A stretch of 64,000 nucleotides of DNA. Source: Rhizobium sp. FY34. Lineage in GTDB: Bacteria; Pseudomonadota; Alphaproteobacteria; Rhizobiales; Rhizobiaceae. A model generated the notes under the pieces. It did no database searches. It was not told where the DNA came from and saw only the letters and a list, made by a program, of their open reading frames with translations. The position numbers and the translations under genes are program-made. Of this stretch, positions 55,764 to 64,000 are shown piece by piece (position 1 is the stretch's first letter; every line of letters starts with the position of its first letter). The stretch lies in the NCBI RefSeq assembly GCF_005222845.1, contig NZ_STFZ01000008.1:62001-126000 (forward strand). Direction: 5' to 3'.

Positions 55764-56183
55764 TCACTCCACGTCGGCTTCAGCAGCCAGAGCCTTGACG
55801 AGATCGACCAGCTTTCGGCGAACCTTGGGATCCGAAATCTTGACGAAAGCCCGATTGAGCTGGAGGCCCTCGGATGAGGACAGGAAGTCAACGACATAGT
55901 TGGAGCTGGATGCCTCGGCCATACCAGCCTGATTGACCGGCTGGTCGCCGGGTGCATCTTCGAAAAAGAAGGATACCGGCACATTCAGGATGCTGGAAAT
56001 ATTCTGCAGGCGGCTTGCGCCGACCCGGTTGGTGCCCTTCTCGTATTTCTGGATCTGCTGGAACGTAATTCCCAAGCTTTCACCCAGTTTTTCCTGGCTC
56101 ATTCCGAGCATGGTGCGGCGAAGACGAATACGACTTCCAACGTGGATGTCGATCGGGTTCGGCTTCTTCTTGTTCTCTATCAT
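55764..56183 (-). CDS. XRE-family transcription regulator (PraR/PhrR-like)
   Basis: A 139-residue repressor-type protein. Residues 13-67 form an HTH_3 domain: IRLRRTMLGMSQEKLGESLGITFQQIQKYEKGTNRVGASRLQNIS, with the recognition helix around TFQQIQKYEKG. A short acidic linker and a C-terminal helix (DPKVRRKLVDLVKALAAEAD) follow. It matches the Rhizobiales regulators known as PraR/PhrR, linked to surface attachment and stress control; assignment is by recall. The ATG at 56183 begins the conserved region. It lies between lnt and metK and has its own terminator. Confidence 0.85.
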   Translation of the reverse strand: MIENKKKPNPIDIHVGSRIRLRRTMLGMSQEKLGESLGITFQQIQKYEKGTNRVGASRLQNISSILNVPVSFFFEDAPGDQPVNQAGMAEASSSNYVVDFLSSSEGLQLNRAFVKISDPKVRRKLVDLVKALAAEADVE

Positions 56184-56332
56184 TCTCAAGCGTCCTAAGT
56201 TGCTGAATTTCCCCGCGACCCGCTTAACGTGTAAACATATACCATAACTAATATTGCCAGTGCCCAATTGGCGAACATCAGCATATGTCAACACACGAGG
56301 CCAAAGCACTATGCAATCTTAGGGGTTTCTGG

Positions 56333-57940
56333 TCAATTGAGCCGTATTTTTAAACCCAGACGCGAAACTCCTGCAATCAGAACCAGCGTCACAATGATCA
56401 ACCAGAAGTGCGTTTGTCGACTATAGTTGCTCCAAATAGAGTGGGCGGAACCACCCAGAGTGGAGTCAATGACAGCTTTTTGATCAAAATCAAGTCCACG
56501 CGCAATACGCCCATAACCATCGATCATGGCGGAAATCCCGCTATTGGCGCCGCGAATCAGTGGCAGACCCGTTTCAACAGCCCGTAGGCGCGACTGTAGA
56601 AAATGCTGATAGGGGCCGGGCGTATTGCCGAACCAGGCGTCGTTGGTGATGTTGAGAAGCGCCGAAGCACGCCCAACAGCCGCCGTGATTTCATCCGGAA
56701 AGATCGCCTCGTAGCAGATCAGCGGATAAAACACCTGGCCGCTGGGCAGGGTAAATAGCGTGCGGCTTGCCCCGCTTGTGAAGCCGCCCGGCATATCGAC
56801 GATATTACCAATGCCAAATTCGTTCCAGAAGTCTTCAAAGGGCAGATACTCGCCAAATGGGGTCAGATGCACCTTGTCGGCGGCGGCAACGATCTGGCCC
56901 TGGCTGTCAATGGCGTAGACGGAGTTATAATAGCGCGGCGGCTGGCCGGGTGCAGCATCCTCCGAACGCACGACCCCCGCAACCAGGATCTGCCCGTCCT
57001 GCAAGACATCGCCAATGCGCGCCAGTGCGTCCCGGTTCTGCGTCAGGATGAAGGGCACCGAAGTTTCCGGCCATACGATGATATCGGGACGCCGGGCACC
57101 CGGTTTCGGCGGCAGGGCACTGAGGCTCAGATGCTCCTCGAAAACGGCGATGCGATCGGCATTTTCCATCTTGCGAGCCTGGTCGATGACCGGCTGCACA
57201 AGGCGCACGATCGTGCCTGCACTGGCGCCTGCATCTGGCGCGGCAATATCCGGTGCCTGACCCAGCCGATAGAAACCATAACCGATATGGGCTGCCGCCA
57301 GCAGCACGGCCAACGACAGGCCGCCCGCCATGCCGCGCCGCGTGCCGAGAAGTGCGGGCGCAGACAACACGAAGACGGCAAGCGCGCAGACACCGAACAG
57401 TCCAATGACCGCATCCGACTGCATCAACACCGGGATCGGCATCACGCCATAGCCGATGGCGTTCCATGGAAAGCCGGTAAACAGGAAGCTGCGCAGCCAT
57501 TCGGCAAGGCCAAAACCCAGCGCCAGCGCAGCCAGACGACCAAAGCCGTCGGACCAGAACAAGCCGGCGATCCAGGTCGCCATGCCATAGAAGATGGCGA
57601 GCACGGCAGGCAGGCCAAGCACGGCCAGCGGCAGCGCCCAGGCAAACTCATCGGCATCGACCAGCAGCGCATTACCGAGCCACCAAAGACCGGCCACGAA
57701 ATAGCCGAAGCCGAACAACCAGCCGAGACAGAAGGTCGAGCGCCAGCGCGCGAAAAGGCCGGAGCCCGGCGCCGTGGCCGAGCCATCCATCAGCCAGACG
57801 AGAAATGTGAAGGAAACGAAAAGCGCCGCAACGAAGGAAAACGGTGGCTGGGCCAGTGCGCCGAAGGCGCCGGCAAGCACGGCGAGCCCCGCCCGCCTTG
57901 CACCCCAGAGAAGGATGACCCTGCTGGCAAGCCATTCCAT
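56333..57940 (-). CDS. lnt: Apolipoprotein N-acyltransferase
   Basis: Adds the third acyl chain to the N-terminal Cys of lipoproteins in the inner membrane. 535 residues: about six N-terminal helices, then a nitrilase-type domain (about 220-500) with catalytic Glu in HLTPFGEYLPFEDF region, Lys in AADKVHL, and Cys in FYPLICYEAIFPDE. IVWPETSVPFIL and LLNITNDAWFGNTPGPYQHFLQSRLRAVETGLPLIRGANSG are diagnostic. The ATG at 57940 has AAGGGG five bases upstream. It follows the corC-like gene. Confidence 0.95.
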   Translation of the reverse strand: MEWLASRVILLWGARRAGLAVLAGAFGALAQPPFSFVAALFVSFTFLVWLMDGSATAPGSGLFARWRSTFCLGWLFGFGYFVAGLWWLGNALLVDADEFAWALPLAVLGLPAVLAIFYGMATWIAGLFWSDGFGRLAALALGFGLAEWLRSFLFTGFPWNAIGYGVMPIPVLMQSDAVIGLFGVCALAVFVLSAPALLGTRRGMAGGLSLAVLLAAAHIGYGFYRLGQAPDIAAPDAGASAGTIVRLVQPVIDQARKMENADRIAVFEEHLSLSALPPKPGARRPDIIVWPETSVPFILTQNRDALARIGDVLQDGQILVAGVVRSEDAAPGQPPRYYNSVYAIDSQGQIVAAADKVHLTPFGEYLPFEDFWNEFGIGNIVDMPGGFTSGASRTLFTLPSGQVFYPLICYEAIFPDEITAAVGRASALLNITNDAWFGNTPGPYQHFLQSRLRAVETGLPLIRGANSGISAMIDGYGRIARGLDFDQKAVIDSTLGGSAHSIWSNYSRQTHFWLIIVTLVLIAGVSRLGLKIRLN

Positions 57941-58027
57941 GAATTCCCCTTCCCTATTGCGCAACGATCGAGAGCTTGCAGGACAATGTCCGGCCAGGTT
58001 CGAATCCTTGTTAGCGCAGGTTAGGCG

Positions 58028-59197
58028 TCAGGGTCCATGCTGTTCCGGATTGGCCGGCGATACGGGCGCGGCAAGGGTCTGTGTCTCCAGCGCCGGCTGC
58101 TCGGTTTCACCCTTCAACAGGCGACGGCGTGCCGTCATCTGGCGACGACGCACGATACGCACCCGCTTGATCCGGCGCGGATCGGCATCCAGGATCTGAA
58201 ACTCAAAACCGGGAACGGCCTGCACCAGTTCTCCGCGCACCGGAATGCGCCCCAGCGCCGAGAAGATCAGGCCGCCGAGTGTATCGACATCTTCCAACTG
58301 ATCGCGCACGTCGAAATCGGAGCCGATCGCCGCCGCGATCTCCTCGAGCTCGACGCGGGCGTCTGCGATGAACACATCTTCGCTGGTACGCGAAAACATG
58401 ACTTCTTCATCGTCATGCTCATCCTCGACATCGCCAATCACCATTTCCACGATGTCTTCATGGCTGACGAGACCGTCGGTGCCGCCATATTCATCAATCA
58501 CCAGCGCCATCTGGGTGCGGGCCGCCTGCATGCTCTGCAAAAGGTCGGAAGCCAGCATGGAGGGCGGAACGAAGAGGATCTTGCGGATCAGCCCGGCATC
58601 ACCAACCGACTTGCCGAGATCGACGCGCCCGAGATCGAACGCGGCGCGCGGGGTGCGCGCCGGCTTTGTCGTCAAGACCAGGGCGGCAGAGCCGTCGGGC
58701 TCCTCTGCAATCTTGGAGGAACTGCGACGTTTGTTGCGGGCCTGCTTGGCCAGATAGGACAAGAGATCGCGGATGTGGACGAAACCACGCGGATCGTCCA
58801 GCGTCTCGCGATAGACCGGCATGCGCGAGCGACCGTTCTCTTCGAACTGGATCAGCAATTCGCCAAGCGTCGTGTTGACATCGACCGCCTCGATATCGGC
58901 GCGGGGTACCATAATGTCTTCGACGCGAACCTCGCGAAAGCGTAGGATATTGTGAAGCATGGCCCGTTCTTCGGGCGAGAAGGCGCCGCTGACGGCTGTA
59001 TCCGTCATCAGGGCATCGGCGAGGTCCTCACGCAGGCGTTCGCCCTGCGATGGCCGCAACAGCCGGAATGCCCGCGACCAGAATGAATTGGGCGACCGCC
59101 CAGGCGCTTCGCGTTTGAGCGGACTGCCACCCTCTTCAGAGGAAGATTGGTCCGAACCGCTGCCGTCATGCGCGGCGTGTGTCGAAATGTCGTTCAT
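58028..59197 (-). CDS. CorC/HlyC-like CBS-domain protein
   Basis: 389 residues with a CBS pair (about 90-225: RVEDIMVPRADIEAVDVNTTLGELLIQFEENGRSRMPVYRETLDDPRGFVHIRDLL and the AVLxVP-like FVPPSMLASDLLQSMQAARTQMALVIDEYGGTDGLVSHEDIVE) and a C-terminal CorC/transporter-associated domain (about 265-340). There is no membrane part, so it is the soluble CorC type thought to influence magnesium/cobalt efflux. About 60 extra charged residues lie at the C-terminus. It lies between ybeY and lnt, its usual place. Confidence 0.92.
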   Translation of the reverse strand: MNDISTHAAHDGSGSDQSSSEEGGSPLKREAPGRSPNSFWSRAFRLLRPSQGERLREDLADALMTDTAVSGAFSPEERAMLHNILRFREVRVEDIMVPRADIEAVDVNTTLGELLIQFEENGRSRMPVYRETLDDPRGFVHIRDLLSYLAKQARNKRRSSSKIAEEPDGSAALVLTTKPARTPRAAFDLGRVDLGKSVGDAGLIRKILFVPPSMLASDLLQSMQAARTQMALVIDEYGGTDGLVSHEDIVEMVIGDVEDEHDDEEVMFSRTSEDVFIADARVELEEIAAAIGSDFDVRDQLEDVDTLGGLIFSALGRIPVRGELVQAVPGFEFQILDADPRRIKRVRIVRRRQMTARRRLLKGETEQPALETQTLAAPVSPANPEQHGP

Positions 59198-59206
59198 GGT
59201 TCCAGT

Positions 59207-59716
59207 TTACACCAACGGGTCTTGTCCCGCATAGGGGTCAGATAGTCCAAGCCTGGCCAAAATACGAGTCTCGAGGCCTTCCATTTTTTCAGCCTCGTCG
59301 ATTTCGATGTGATCATAGCCGAAAAGATGCAGAAAACCGTGCACCATCAGATGCGTCAGGTGCTCATCAAAAGGCTTATCGAGGTCGGCGGCTTCCCGCT
59401 CCAGCGTCTCGCGGGCAATGACGATATCGCCCAGCATCGGGCCCGGCATTTTGCCCGGCGTAATGGGAAAGGCCGGAAAGGACAGGACATTGGTCGGCTT
59501 GTCCTGGCCGCGCCATTCGGCATTGATCTCGCGGATGGCCGCATCATCGGTAAAGACGAGAGAAAGCTCGGCGGCATGCGGGGGAAAAGGCTGGTTTTCC
59601 TCGCGGGCGATGAATGCGGCCGCAGCCCCGACCACGCGCTCGGCCATGGCGGCAAGCGTCTCTTCGTCGGGCCAGCGCTCGTCTTCCACGCTGATCTGTA
59701 TGTCCAGGTCTGGCAT
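59207..59716 (-). CDS. ybeY: Endoribonuclease YbeY (16S rRNA maturation)
   Basis: A zinc-dependent RNase of 169 residues. The metal site is [11 protein letters not shown] (H-x3-H-x5-H form: [25 protein letters not shown]), and [21 protein letters not shown] is conserved. It processes the 3' end of 16S rRNA and takes part in ribosome quality control. It lies 20 bases after phoH, the usual pairing. Confidence 0.95.
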   Translation of the reverse strand: MPDLDIQISVEDERWPDEETLAAMAERVVGAAAAFIAREENQPFPPHAAELSLVFTDDAAIREINAEWRGQDKPTNVLSFPAFPITPGKMPGPMLGDIVIARETLEREAADLDKPFDEHLTHLMVHGFLHLFGYDHIEIDEAEKMEGLETRILARLGLSDPYAGQDPLV

Positions 59717-59736
59717 AAGCGTTTTTCAGCCGCGTC

Positions 59737-60792
59737 TCAGCGGCCTGCATCCTCGCTCTCGTCTTGAACGGCATATTGCGCATCATAGGCCTGAACGATG
59801 CGGCCAACCAGCGGATGGCGCACGATATCGGTATCCTTGAAGCGCACGACGGAAATACCCTCGACACTGCTCAACAGTTGCAAGGCCTCGACAAGACCGG
59901 ATTTGACGCCACGCGGCAGATCCACCTGGCTCGGGTCGCCGGTCACGATCATGCGGGCATTCTCACCCAGACGCGTCAGGAACATCTTCATCTGCATGGA
60001 TGTTGTGTTCTGCGCCTCATCGAGAATGACGGCGGCATTGGCAAGCGTACGTCCACGCATGAAGGCAAGCGGCGCGATTTCGATGACGCCGGCGGCAATC
60101 GCCCGCTCCACCTTGTCGCCGGGAATCATATCATAGAGCGCATCATAGAGCGGCCGCAGATAGGGATCGACCTTTTCCTTCATGTCGCCGGGCAGGAAGC
60201 CCAGGCGCTCGCCGGCTTCGACGGCCGGACGCGACAGGATGATCTTATCGACAGCGCCGCGCTCCAGAAGCTGGGCGGCATGGGCGACGGCCAGATAGGT
60301 CTTGCCGGTGCCGGCCGGGCCAACACCGAATACCAGTTCGGACCGTTCCAGCGCCCGCATATAGGCGTCCTGCGTCGGCGTGCGCGCCTGCACCGTTTTC
60401 TTGCGGGTGGAAATCTGCGCCATGGAAAGCTTGGCCTTGCGCTCAAGCGTCGGCAGGGTCAGCTGGTCATCTGCCGCAATGGCCATGCGAAGTGCACCTT
60501 CCACATCGGAGGTTTCAACCGAGGCGCCCTTTTGCAGGCGTTCATAGAGGAAATCCAGCGCCCGTCGCGCCTGGTTGGTGGCCAGAAGCTCACCGGTAAT
60601 GCTGACGGAATTGCCGCGCGCCACCGCTTCGATGTGAAGCTTCTGTTCCATAAGCTTCAGGTTCTGATCGAATTGTCCGAAGAGTTCGCTGGCGAGCCGG
60701 TTATTCTCAAAGGTCAAGACGAAGTGATTGGCGTCTATCGCGGCGGTTCGGCTGTTGCGCGAGGGTGAAGAAACCAATTCACGTCCGTTCAA
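59737..60792 (-). CDS. phoH: PhoH-family ATPase
   Basis: A 351-residue PhoH-like protein. An N-terminal KH-like segment (about 25-90) precedes the ATPase: Walker A FGVGPAGTGKTYLAVAHAAQ (about 155), SRPAVEAGERLGFLPGDMKEKVDPYLRPLYDAL, Walker B NAAVILDEAQNTT (about 245) and VTGDPSQVDLPRG. Proposed to act on RNA with YbeY. I start at TTG 60792 because it has GGAG nine bases upstream and gives the usual N-terminus. A longer frame to 60921 would run under the 3' end of miaB. Name only: regulation by PhoB is not implied. Confidence 0.92.
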   Translation of the reverse strand: MNGRELVSSPSRNSRTAAIDANHFVLTFENNRLASELFGQFDQNLKLMEQKLHIEAVARGNSVSITGELLATNQARRALDFLYERLQKGASVETSDVEGALRMAIAADDQLTLPTLERKAKLSMAQISTRKKTVQARTPTQDAYMRALERSELVFGVGPAGTGKTYLAVAHAAQLLERGAVDKIILSRPAVEAGERLGFLPGDMKEKVDPYLRPLYDALYDMIPGDKVERAIAAGVIEIAPLAFMRGRTLANAAVILDEAQNTTSMQMKMFLTRLGENARMIVTGDPSQVDLPRGVKSGLVEALQLLSSVEGISVVRFKDTDIVRHPLVGRIVQAYDAQYAVQDESEDAGR

Positions 60793-60826
60793 TGAGTCAC
60801 GCTCCCATTCGGTGGCTGGAAACCAT

Positions 60827-62230
60827 TTAACGCTCTGTTCTCTCGGCAAACAAGCTGTTTGGTCCCGCGGCGATGATTCGTACAGAAACAATGTCACCGA
60901 TTTGCGATGCTTTTGCATCAAGATTCACAGACTGCAGCCAAGGAGAGCGCCCGATCAGCTGATCGGGCATGCGACCGGGCTTTTCCAGCAACAGATCGAT
61001 GATCTTTCCGACGCAGCTTTCGGCAAAATCCTGCTGCTGCTTCAGAAGCAGAGCCTGCAAGCGCTCAAGCCGTTCGCCTTTGACATGCTCTTCCACCTGC
61101 GCACCAAGATCGGCGCCCGGAGTTCCAGGACGCGTGGAATATTTGAACGAATAGGCCTGCGCATAGCCGACCGTTTCCACAAGCCGCAGCGTATCTTCGA
61201 AATCCGCATCCGTTTCGCCGGGAAAACCGACGATGAAATCGCCCGACAGGGCAATATCGGGTCGCGCCGTGCGAATGCGCTCGATGAGACGCAGATAGTC
61301 GGCCGCCGTATGGCGCCGGTTCATGGCCTTCAGGATCCGGTCGGATCCGGCCTGCACCGGCAGATGCAGATAGGGCATCAGCGCGCGCAGATCGCGATGC
61401 GCCTCGATCAGCCGGTCGTCCATGTCGCGCGGATGGCTTGTCGTATAGCGCAGACGGGCAAGGCCCGGAATCTCCGCCAACCGGTAGAGCAGGTCGCCGA
61501 GGCCCCAGGCCTCGCCCTTCGGACCCGCGCCATGCCAGGCATTGACGTTCTGACCAAGCAGGGTGATCTCGCGCACGCCGCCCTCCACCAGCCGGCTTGC
61601 CTCATCCACGATCTGGGCCAGCGGCCGCGACACTTCGGACCCGCGCGTATAGGGCACGACACAGAAGGTGCAGAACTTATCGCAGCCTTCCTGAACCGTG
61701 AGAAAGGCCGTGACGCCACGCAAACGGGTGGCGGCCTTGTCCACCTTCGGCAGGTGCTCGAACTTGTCCTCGACCGCGTAATCGGTCTCGATCACCCGCT
61801 CGCCGGCACGGGCGCGCTTCAGGGCCTGCGGCAGGCGGTGATAGGTCTGTGGGCCGATGACCACGTCAACGGCAGGTGCCCGGCGCAGGATCTCTTCGCC
61901 TTCCGCCTGCGCGACGCAACCGGCCACGCCGATCATCATCTCGCGGCCATTGGCGGCGCGCTCCTTTTTCATGTCGCGCAACCGGCCAAGCGCGGAATAG
62001 ACCTTGTCGGCGGCCTTTTCGCGAATATGGCAGGTGTTCAAGAGAACGAGATCCGCCTCTTCCATGCTGTCGGTGGTGACATAGCCATCGCTTGCCAGCG
62101 CATCGCCCATGCGCACGGAATCATAGACATTCATCTGACACCCATAGGTCTTGATGAACACCTTGCGCGTGTTGGCAATGTCGGCGCCGGCCTTGGCTGC
62201 GGCTGTGAATGTGGCGGTCTGGTCGGTCAT
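60827..62230 (-). CDS. miaB: tRNA-2-methylthio-N6-dimethylallyladenosine synthase MiaB
   Basis: A radical SAM methylthiotransferase acting on i6A37 of tRNA. 467 residues: the N-terminal UPF0004 domain with [14 protein letters not shown] (Cys ligand) and NTCHIREKA, the radical-SAM site [19 protein letters not shown] (CxxxCxxC, about 165-183), LGQNVNAW, and a C-terminal TRAM domain (about 385-450). It heads phoH-ybeY-corC-lnt on the minus strand, with 34 bases to phoH. Confidence 0.96.
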   Translation of the reverse strand: MTDQTATFTAAAKAGADIANTRKVFIKTYGCQMNVYDSVRMGDALASDGYVTTDSMEEADLVLLNTCHIREKAADKVYSALGRLRDMKKERAANGREMMIGVAGCVAQAEGEEILRRAPAVDVVIGPQTYHRLPQALKRARAGERVIETDYAVEDKFEHLPKVDKAATRLRGVTAFLTVQEGCDKFCTFCVVPYTRGSEVSRPLAQIVDEASRLVEGGVREITLLGQNVNAWHGAGPKGEAWGLGDLLYRLAEIPGLARLRYTTSHPRDMDDRLIEAHRDLRALMPYLHLPVQAGSDRILKAMNRRHTAADYLRLIERIRTARPDIALSGDFIVGFPGETDADFEDTLRLVETVGYAQAYSFKYSTRPGTPGADLGAQVEEHVKGERLERLQALLLKQQQDFAESCVGKIIDLLLEKPGRMPDQLIGRSPWLQSVNLDAKASQIGDIVSVRIIAAGPNSLFAERTER

Positions 62231-62297
62231 GGGCGCTTCTTTACTGCAAGATTGCCCGCATTAGAAGGGATGTTTCACCGGGCGCGGGTCGCAGACG

Positions 62298-63092
62298 TCA
62301 TCGATTGTTGGCATAGAGCCGCTGGCGCAACATGTTGCGCAGCCGCTCGACCACCAGCGCGCCTGCCACCTTGCGATGGGTCTCGGCGCGAAACTCGACC
62401 ACCTCGCCGAAATCCACATCGACCTCCAGCGCTTCAGCCTTCAGCACGCCCATCAGATGCGGCACCATTTCGATATCGCCCGGCCAGGCGGCAATCGGCC
62501 GATGATAGCGGCCCATCGGCATGCCATAAAACCCCGTATAGGCAATCGATACCGGCTGGACATAGACAACACCTTCCGGTGAGCCTGGAACGGCGGCCGC
62601 CGCTGCGCCAAACAGCGATGATTTCACCTCAAGCAGCCGGTTGCCGTCAGAGGTCGTGCCTTCGGGAAACAGCACGACCAGTTCTCGCGCTGCCAGCCGA
62701 TCGGCGATCTCGTTCACCTGCTCGCCGGCCTTGCGCTTCTGCTCGCGCACGACAAAGATCGTTTTCTGCAACCTGGCCAGAAGCCCGAACACCGGCCAAC
62801 CCGCCACTTCCGCCTTGGCGATGAAGACGACATCGGCCACGGCGCCAAGCACGAGGATATCCTTCCACGAGGCATGATTGGCGGCCAGCATCAGCGGCCG
62901 GCGGCTTTCCAGCCTGCCATGCTGACGAATGCGGATACCCAGCATATGACAGGCAATGCGGTGCCAAAGGCGCGGCAGGGTGCGGCGCAGCGGCCAATCC
63001 AGCCAGAGGGCCAGAAGCTGCAAAGGGATCAGGAACAGCGTCACCAGCGAGAGGGTGACAAAAATGACGCCGATCCGCAGCCGATTGATCAC
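62298..63092 (-). CDS. 1-acyl-sn-glycerol-3-phosphate acyltransferase (PlsC-like)
   Basis: A 264-residue membrane acyltransferase of phospholipid synthesis. There is a hydrophobic helix at about 7-30 and the PlsC core: LAANHASWKDILVLG (NHxxxxD block, about 71), FIAKAEVAGWPVFG, the glycerol-phosphate block LFPEGTTSDGNRL (about 140) and VVYVQPVSIAYTGF. Start GTG overlaps the fur stop (GTGA), indicating translation coupled to the upstream regulator gene. It may be the main PlsC or a second copy. Confidence 0.9.
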   Translation of the reverse strand: MINRLRIGVIFVTLSLVTLFLIPLQLLALWLDWPLRRTLPRLWHRIACHMLGIRIRQHGRLESRRPLMLAANHASWKDILVLGAVADVVFIAKAEVAGWPVFGLLARLQKTIFVVREQKRKAGEQVNEIADRLAARELVVLFPEGTTSDGNRLLEVKSSLFGAAAAAVPGSPEGVVYVQPVSIAYTGFYGMPMGRYHRPIAAWPGDIEMVPHLMGVLKAEALEVDVDFGEVVEFRAETHRKVAGALVVERLRNMLRQRLYANNR

Positions 63093-63517
63093 GTGTCGTC
63101 CTTGTCGAGCGGGATGCCATAAAGCTCCAGCCGATGGCCGACAAGGCGAAAGCCATGCTCGCGGGCGATACGTTCCTGCAAAGCCTCGATCTCGGCGGAA
63201 CGGAACTCTATCACATGGCCGGTCTTCACATCGATCATATGGTCATGATGTTCTTCAGGCACCGTCTCGTAGCGCGAGCGGCCATCGCGAAAATCATGCC
63301 GCTCGATAATGCCGGCATCTTCGAAAAGCTTGACGGTGCGATAGACGGTGGAAATCGAAATGCGCGCGTCTACCCTTGTCGAGCGCCGATAGAGCTCCTC
63401 GACATCCGGGTGATCGTCGGACTCCTGCAGGATGCGGGCAATGACGCGCCGCTGGTCGGTCATCCGCATGCCACGCTCGGCACACAGTTCCTCCAGGGAT
63501 TTGGTGAGGTCCGTCAT
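63089..63517 (-). CDS. fur: Fur-family metal regulator (Fur/Mur)
   Basis: 142 residues. An N-terminal winged helix (RMTDQRRVIARIL, DARISISTVYRTVKLFEDAGII) and the metal block EEHHDHMIDVKTGHVIEFRSAEIE are typical of Fur. There is no CxxC zinc pair. In rhizobia the orthologue at this position mostly responds to manganese and is called Mur, while RirA and Irr handle iron; this is from family knowledge, not sequence. It precedes the plsC-like gene and follows rimI. Confidence 0.92.
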   Translation of the reverse strand: MTDLTKSLEELCAERGMRMTDQRRVIARILQESDDHPDVEELYRRSTRVDARISISTVYRTVKLFEDAGIIERHDFRDGRSRYETVPEEHHDHMIDVKTGHVIEFRSAEIEALQERIAREHGFRLVGHRLELYGIPLDKDDT

Positions 63518-63559
63518 CGTGTACCGGCCTTGTATTACAGTCTTGGTCTAAAACAGGGA

Positions 63560-64000
63560 CTAACGAAGATCGCGCCGCATGACAAGCGCTGCCGACCGGG
63601 TGCCATCGGCACTTGCATAATAGGCGGGTCGGCGCGCCACCTGCTGGAAGCCCAGACGCTGATAAAGCCCGACGGCGGCGCGGTTGTTTTCCTCCACTTC
63701 GAGGAACATGGTTTCAGCACCGCGCTCGACAGCTTCGCGCAGCGCCGCCTGCATCAACCGCCAGCCAAGGCCGCTGCGCGCCACCTTTTCCGTCACGGCA
63801 ATGGTGAGGATTTCGGCCTCGCCGGCAACCTCGCGCGACAGAACGAAGCCGCCCAGCGGCCGGCTGAAAAACGCATTGGTCTGGAAGGCGGCAAAACCGA
63901 AGACGCCGGGCTGCAATAGAAGGCCGGAGATTTCACCATCATTCCACTGCCGGGCAAAGCGCTGACCGTGCAGTTCCGACGCGGCACGGCAATCGCCTTC
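63560..64000 (-). CDS. rimI: Ribosomal protein alanine N-acetyltransferase RimI (partial)
   Basis: A GNAT acetyltransferase cut by the right edge; 146 codons are visible and the frame is open to base 64000, so the N-terminus is missing. Visible are FVLSREVAGEAEILTIAVTEKVARSGLGWRLMQAAL (acetyl-CoA loop RSGLGWRL) and FLEVEENNRAAVGLYQRLGFQQVARRPAYY. In E. coli RimI acetylates ribosomal protein S18. The usual neighbour, tsaB/yeaZ, would lie outside the window. Confidence 0.88.
   Translation of the reverse strand, partial: EGDCRAASELHGQRFARQWNDGEISGLLLQPGVFGFAAFQTNAFFSRPLGGFVLSREVAGEAEILTIAVTEKVARSGLGWRLMQAALREAVERGAETMFLEVEENNRAAVGLYQRLGFQQVARRPAYYASADGTRSAALVMRRDLR

Noticed and set aside
1..64000. 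CRISPR arrays, insertion sequences, prophage genes or integrases.
   Set aside because: No spaced direct repeats, transposase or integrase motifs were seen; the only sizeable repeat is the RIME1-like element at 29327-29506.

Overview
The window looks like ordinary chromosomal DNA of an alphaproteobacterium of the Rhizobiaceae (Agrobacterium / Allorhizobium / Rhizobium type). Evidence: high GC throughout; long PstA and PstC forms with N-terminal extensions; PPK2 beside phoR-pst; divergent hemN/fnrN; rpmH-rnpA-yidC-engB; the block fur-plsC-miaB-phoH-ybeY-corC-lnt-XRE-metK-trmB; and a Rhizobium-type palindromic intergenic repeat. No insertion sequence, prophage, integrase or CRISPR array was seen. 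Both edges cut genes: pstB on the left and rimI on the right.

Layout. 1-5.5 kb (minus): phosphate module pstB'-pstA-pstC-pstS-phoR with a three-repeat PhoB box before pstS; ppk2 diverges from it. 6.5-12.4 kb: an uncharacterised membrane protein, tRNA-Thr(CGT), then a compact plus-strand set of acyl carrier protein, AMP-forming ligase and NAD-synthetase-like enzyme, facing a large GNAT/FemAB-like protein. 12.7-19.2 kb: fadD, a lipoprotein alpha/beta hydrolase, pgi, an AbrB/PIN toxin-antitoxin pair and a fructokinase; pgi and the fructokinase share an AATCGATT operator-like palindrome. 19.3-24.6 kb: pyrE, a membrane diguanylate cyclase, pyrC, a proline-racemase-family enzyme and cysQ. 24.6-30.9 kb: hemN and fnrN diverging around a perfect FNR box, then the pyrimidine-degradation genes rutA-B-C-D-F with a second FNR box and a RutR-like operator upstream. 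31.1-35.1 kb: tRNA-Arg(ACG), an orphan sensor kinase and a chemoreceptor.

35.3-43 kb: rpmH-rnpA-yidC-engB, an anti-sigma factor without its sigma factor, argB, a DMT exporter, a HAD nucleotidase and an EF-hand secreted protein. 43-50.5 kb: a LOG-family protein, dapD-dapE followed by two tandem paralogous membrane proteins, and the translation genes def-fmt-truA, split by a FitAB/VapBC-type toxin-antitoxin pair. 50.6-53.6 kb: rmuC, ribokinase, a small heat-shock protein with a sigma-32-like promoter, and a DUF1150 protein. 53.6-64 kb (minus): trmB, metK, an XRE regulator, lnt, corC-like, ybeY, phoH, miaB, plsC-like, fur/mur and partial rimI.

Most genes are housekeeping: phosphate sensing and polyphosphate, pyrimidine synthesis and breakdown, lysine and arginine synthesis, translation initiation, tRNA modification and envelope lipoprotein maturation. 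The best candidate for an undescribed pathway is the ACP / adenylating ligase / NadE-like cluster at 8.4-11.3 kb. Other points worth checking are the oxygen- and RutR-linked signals before rut, the orphan anti-sigma gene with a possible sigma-factor relic, the toxin-antitoxin pair inside the def-fmt cluster, and the tandem membrane-protein paralogues after dapE.
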